From Asterionellopsis glacialis (taxonomy: Eukaryota > Bacillariophyta > Plagiogrammaphyceae > Rhaphoneidales > Asterionellopsidaceae): a stretch of DNA of 30,652 bases. Positions 30,002 to 30,652 of the stretch are shown in pieces. The stretch lies in assembly GCA_014885115.2 (NCBI GenBank), contig WKLE02000586.1, forward strand, positions 2,537 through 33,188, written 5' to 3'. The position numbers were made by a program, and so were the translations under genes. The notes under the pieces were generated by a model that was not told where the DNA came from, searched no databases, and saw only the letters and a program-made list of their open reading frames with translations. How positions within the stretch are numbered: position 1 is the first letter of the stretch; each line of letters begins with the position of its first letter.

Positions 30002-30471
30002 AGCATCGAGACAATCACAATAAATCGGGTACTGGTATGAATTATCGACATACAATAGTAAAACATCATTATCTTTAGGGTTATAAGACCGTCAACATCA
30101 TGCTTCGGGTAATGCAAATCATCTGATAACACACATGCGGTAGAATAGCCGTTACAATGCTTTCAAAATTAAATCTTAACATCATTAATACACAAAAAGT
30201 ATCATCGACCTCATCTATTTACTTGCAGACATTGTATAGTGTGTCTGATCGAATGCGTATACCATGGGATCCATCTGTAAATAACTAATGACATTATTGG
30301 AATTGAAAAAAAAGAAATAGAAAAGCATGATACAAAAACCTTGGTAAAGTAATACTGTAGCAGCCTACGAAATTCAATATTATAAAGTTATTCAGTCTTG
30401 AGCTAGCATCATCTCCTTTCCTTGAGAAAATATTTGAACGTAGTATGTGGACAAAGACAACTGGCGCCCCT
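30002..30471. other. Convergent intergenic region at the right edge
   Basis: 470 bp between the LRR gene and the minus-strand gene entering from the right. Apart from the shared element at 30006-30185 I see only AT-rich flank sequence. Confidence 0.6.
30006..30185 (+). repeat. Shared 3'-flank element, copy B
   Basis: It lies just after the LRR stop codon and is the partner of 26221-26403, with almost the same length (180 against 183 bp) and block order. Confidence 0.7.
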
Positions 30472-30651
30472 TCATAATTCAGCATTCTTGTTCTGAGCAC
30501 GACAATTAGAATACCAGGCACACTCTACCAACTCATCAAAAAAGAGCAATTGTTCTGCTACATGAAAAGAATTATACTTTGTTGTGATTTCAACACCAGG
30601 CTGAAGGTCGCGAGAAGCGTACAGGGCACCAGATCCAATCTCACATCCATT
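30472..30651 (-). CDS. C-terminal fragment of a gene cut by the right edge, possibly SET-like
   Basis: The last 59 codons of a minus-strand gene, ending in TGA at 30472-30474. The fragment reads GCEIGSGALYASRDLQPGVE, then ITTKYNSFHVAEQLLFFDEL and a Cys-containing tail. A-x-RDL-x-PG-x-EI-x-x-x-Y resembles the end of a SET domain, where A-x-RDI-x-x-GEE(L/I)-x-x-x-Y is common. The catalytic part lies outside the window, so this is only a suggestion. The coding look comes from the motif and from the clean stop. Confidence 0.5.
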   Translation of the reverse strand, partial: NGCEIGSGALYASRDLQPGVEITTKYNSFHVAEQLLFFDELVECAWYSNCRAQNKNAEL

Positions 30652-30652
30652 G

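Noticed and set aside
29722..30132. 136-codon minus-strand open frame
   Set aside because: Antisense to the LRR transmembrane exon; hydrophobicity comes from the complementary coding sequence.

Overview
This is nuclear DNA from a microbial eukaryote, most likely a diatom or another stramenopile alga. The evidence is: short GT-AG introns (76-167 bp) inside long coding exons; genes on both strands without operons; proteins with plastid- or ER-type N-termini; a DUF2358 protein of plastid type; and a leucine-rich-repeat protein with the C..IACP cysteine modules I associate with diatom LRR proteins. One 34-base assembly gap (N run) lies at 15485-15518. I cannot name the species.

Layout. 1-1411: no convincing gene. 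1412-4558 (-): a 1048-aa nuclear protein with a CENP-C-like motif and a C-terminal SANT domain, a candidate KNL2/M18BP1 centromere factor. 5137-8119 (+): TTC27-like TPR protein, one intron. 8253-9976 (-): family S28 serine carboxypeptidase, one intron. 9977-13018: 3 kb without genes, packed with short palindromes. 13019-17440 (+): ABCB/MDR-type ABC exporter, two introns, with the unusual order TMD-NBD-NBD-TMD. 18539-19210 (-): small uncharacterised, possibly organelle-targeted protein. 20017-22773 (+): type II membrane protein with two fucosyltransferase-like domains in tandem. 23499-24704 (-): alpha/beta hydrolase, probably plastid-targeted. 25228-26237 (+): DUF2358 protein, one intron. 26465-27520 (-): secreted beta-rich protein of unknown function. 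28186-30001 (+): membrane-anchored LRR protein, 5' end unresolved. 30472-30651 (-): C-terminus of a gene cut by the right edge, possibly SET-like.

The genes do not form one pathway. They are a mixed housekeeping and cell-surface set: centromere/chromatin, TPR scaffold, lysosome-type peptidase, export pump, Golgi-type glycosylation, plastid proteins and a surface LRR protein. The hydrolase and the DUF2358 gene are head-to-head, share a 523-bp promoter region, and both may be plastid proteins.

The most unusual signals are: (1) the permuted ABC exporter; (2) a palindrome TACCWGGTA present in 16 exact copies that I located by eye, none in an accepted coding exon, 11 of them between 10638 and 12724; (3) a second family of CTAG-centred hairpins in the same kind of DNA; (4) the candidate KNL2/M18BP1 protein without a visible SANTA domain; (5) the tandem glycosyltransferase; and (6) a roughly 180-bp element shared by the 3' flanks of two unrelated genes.
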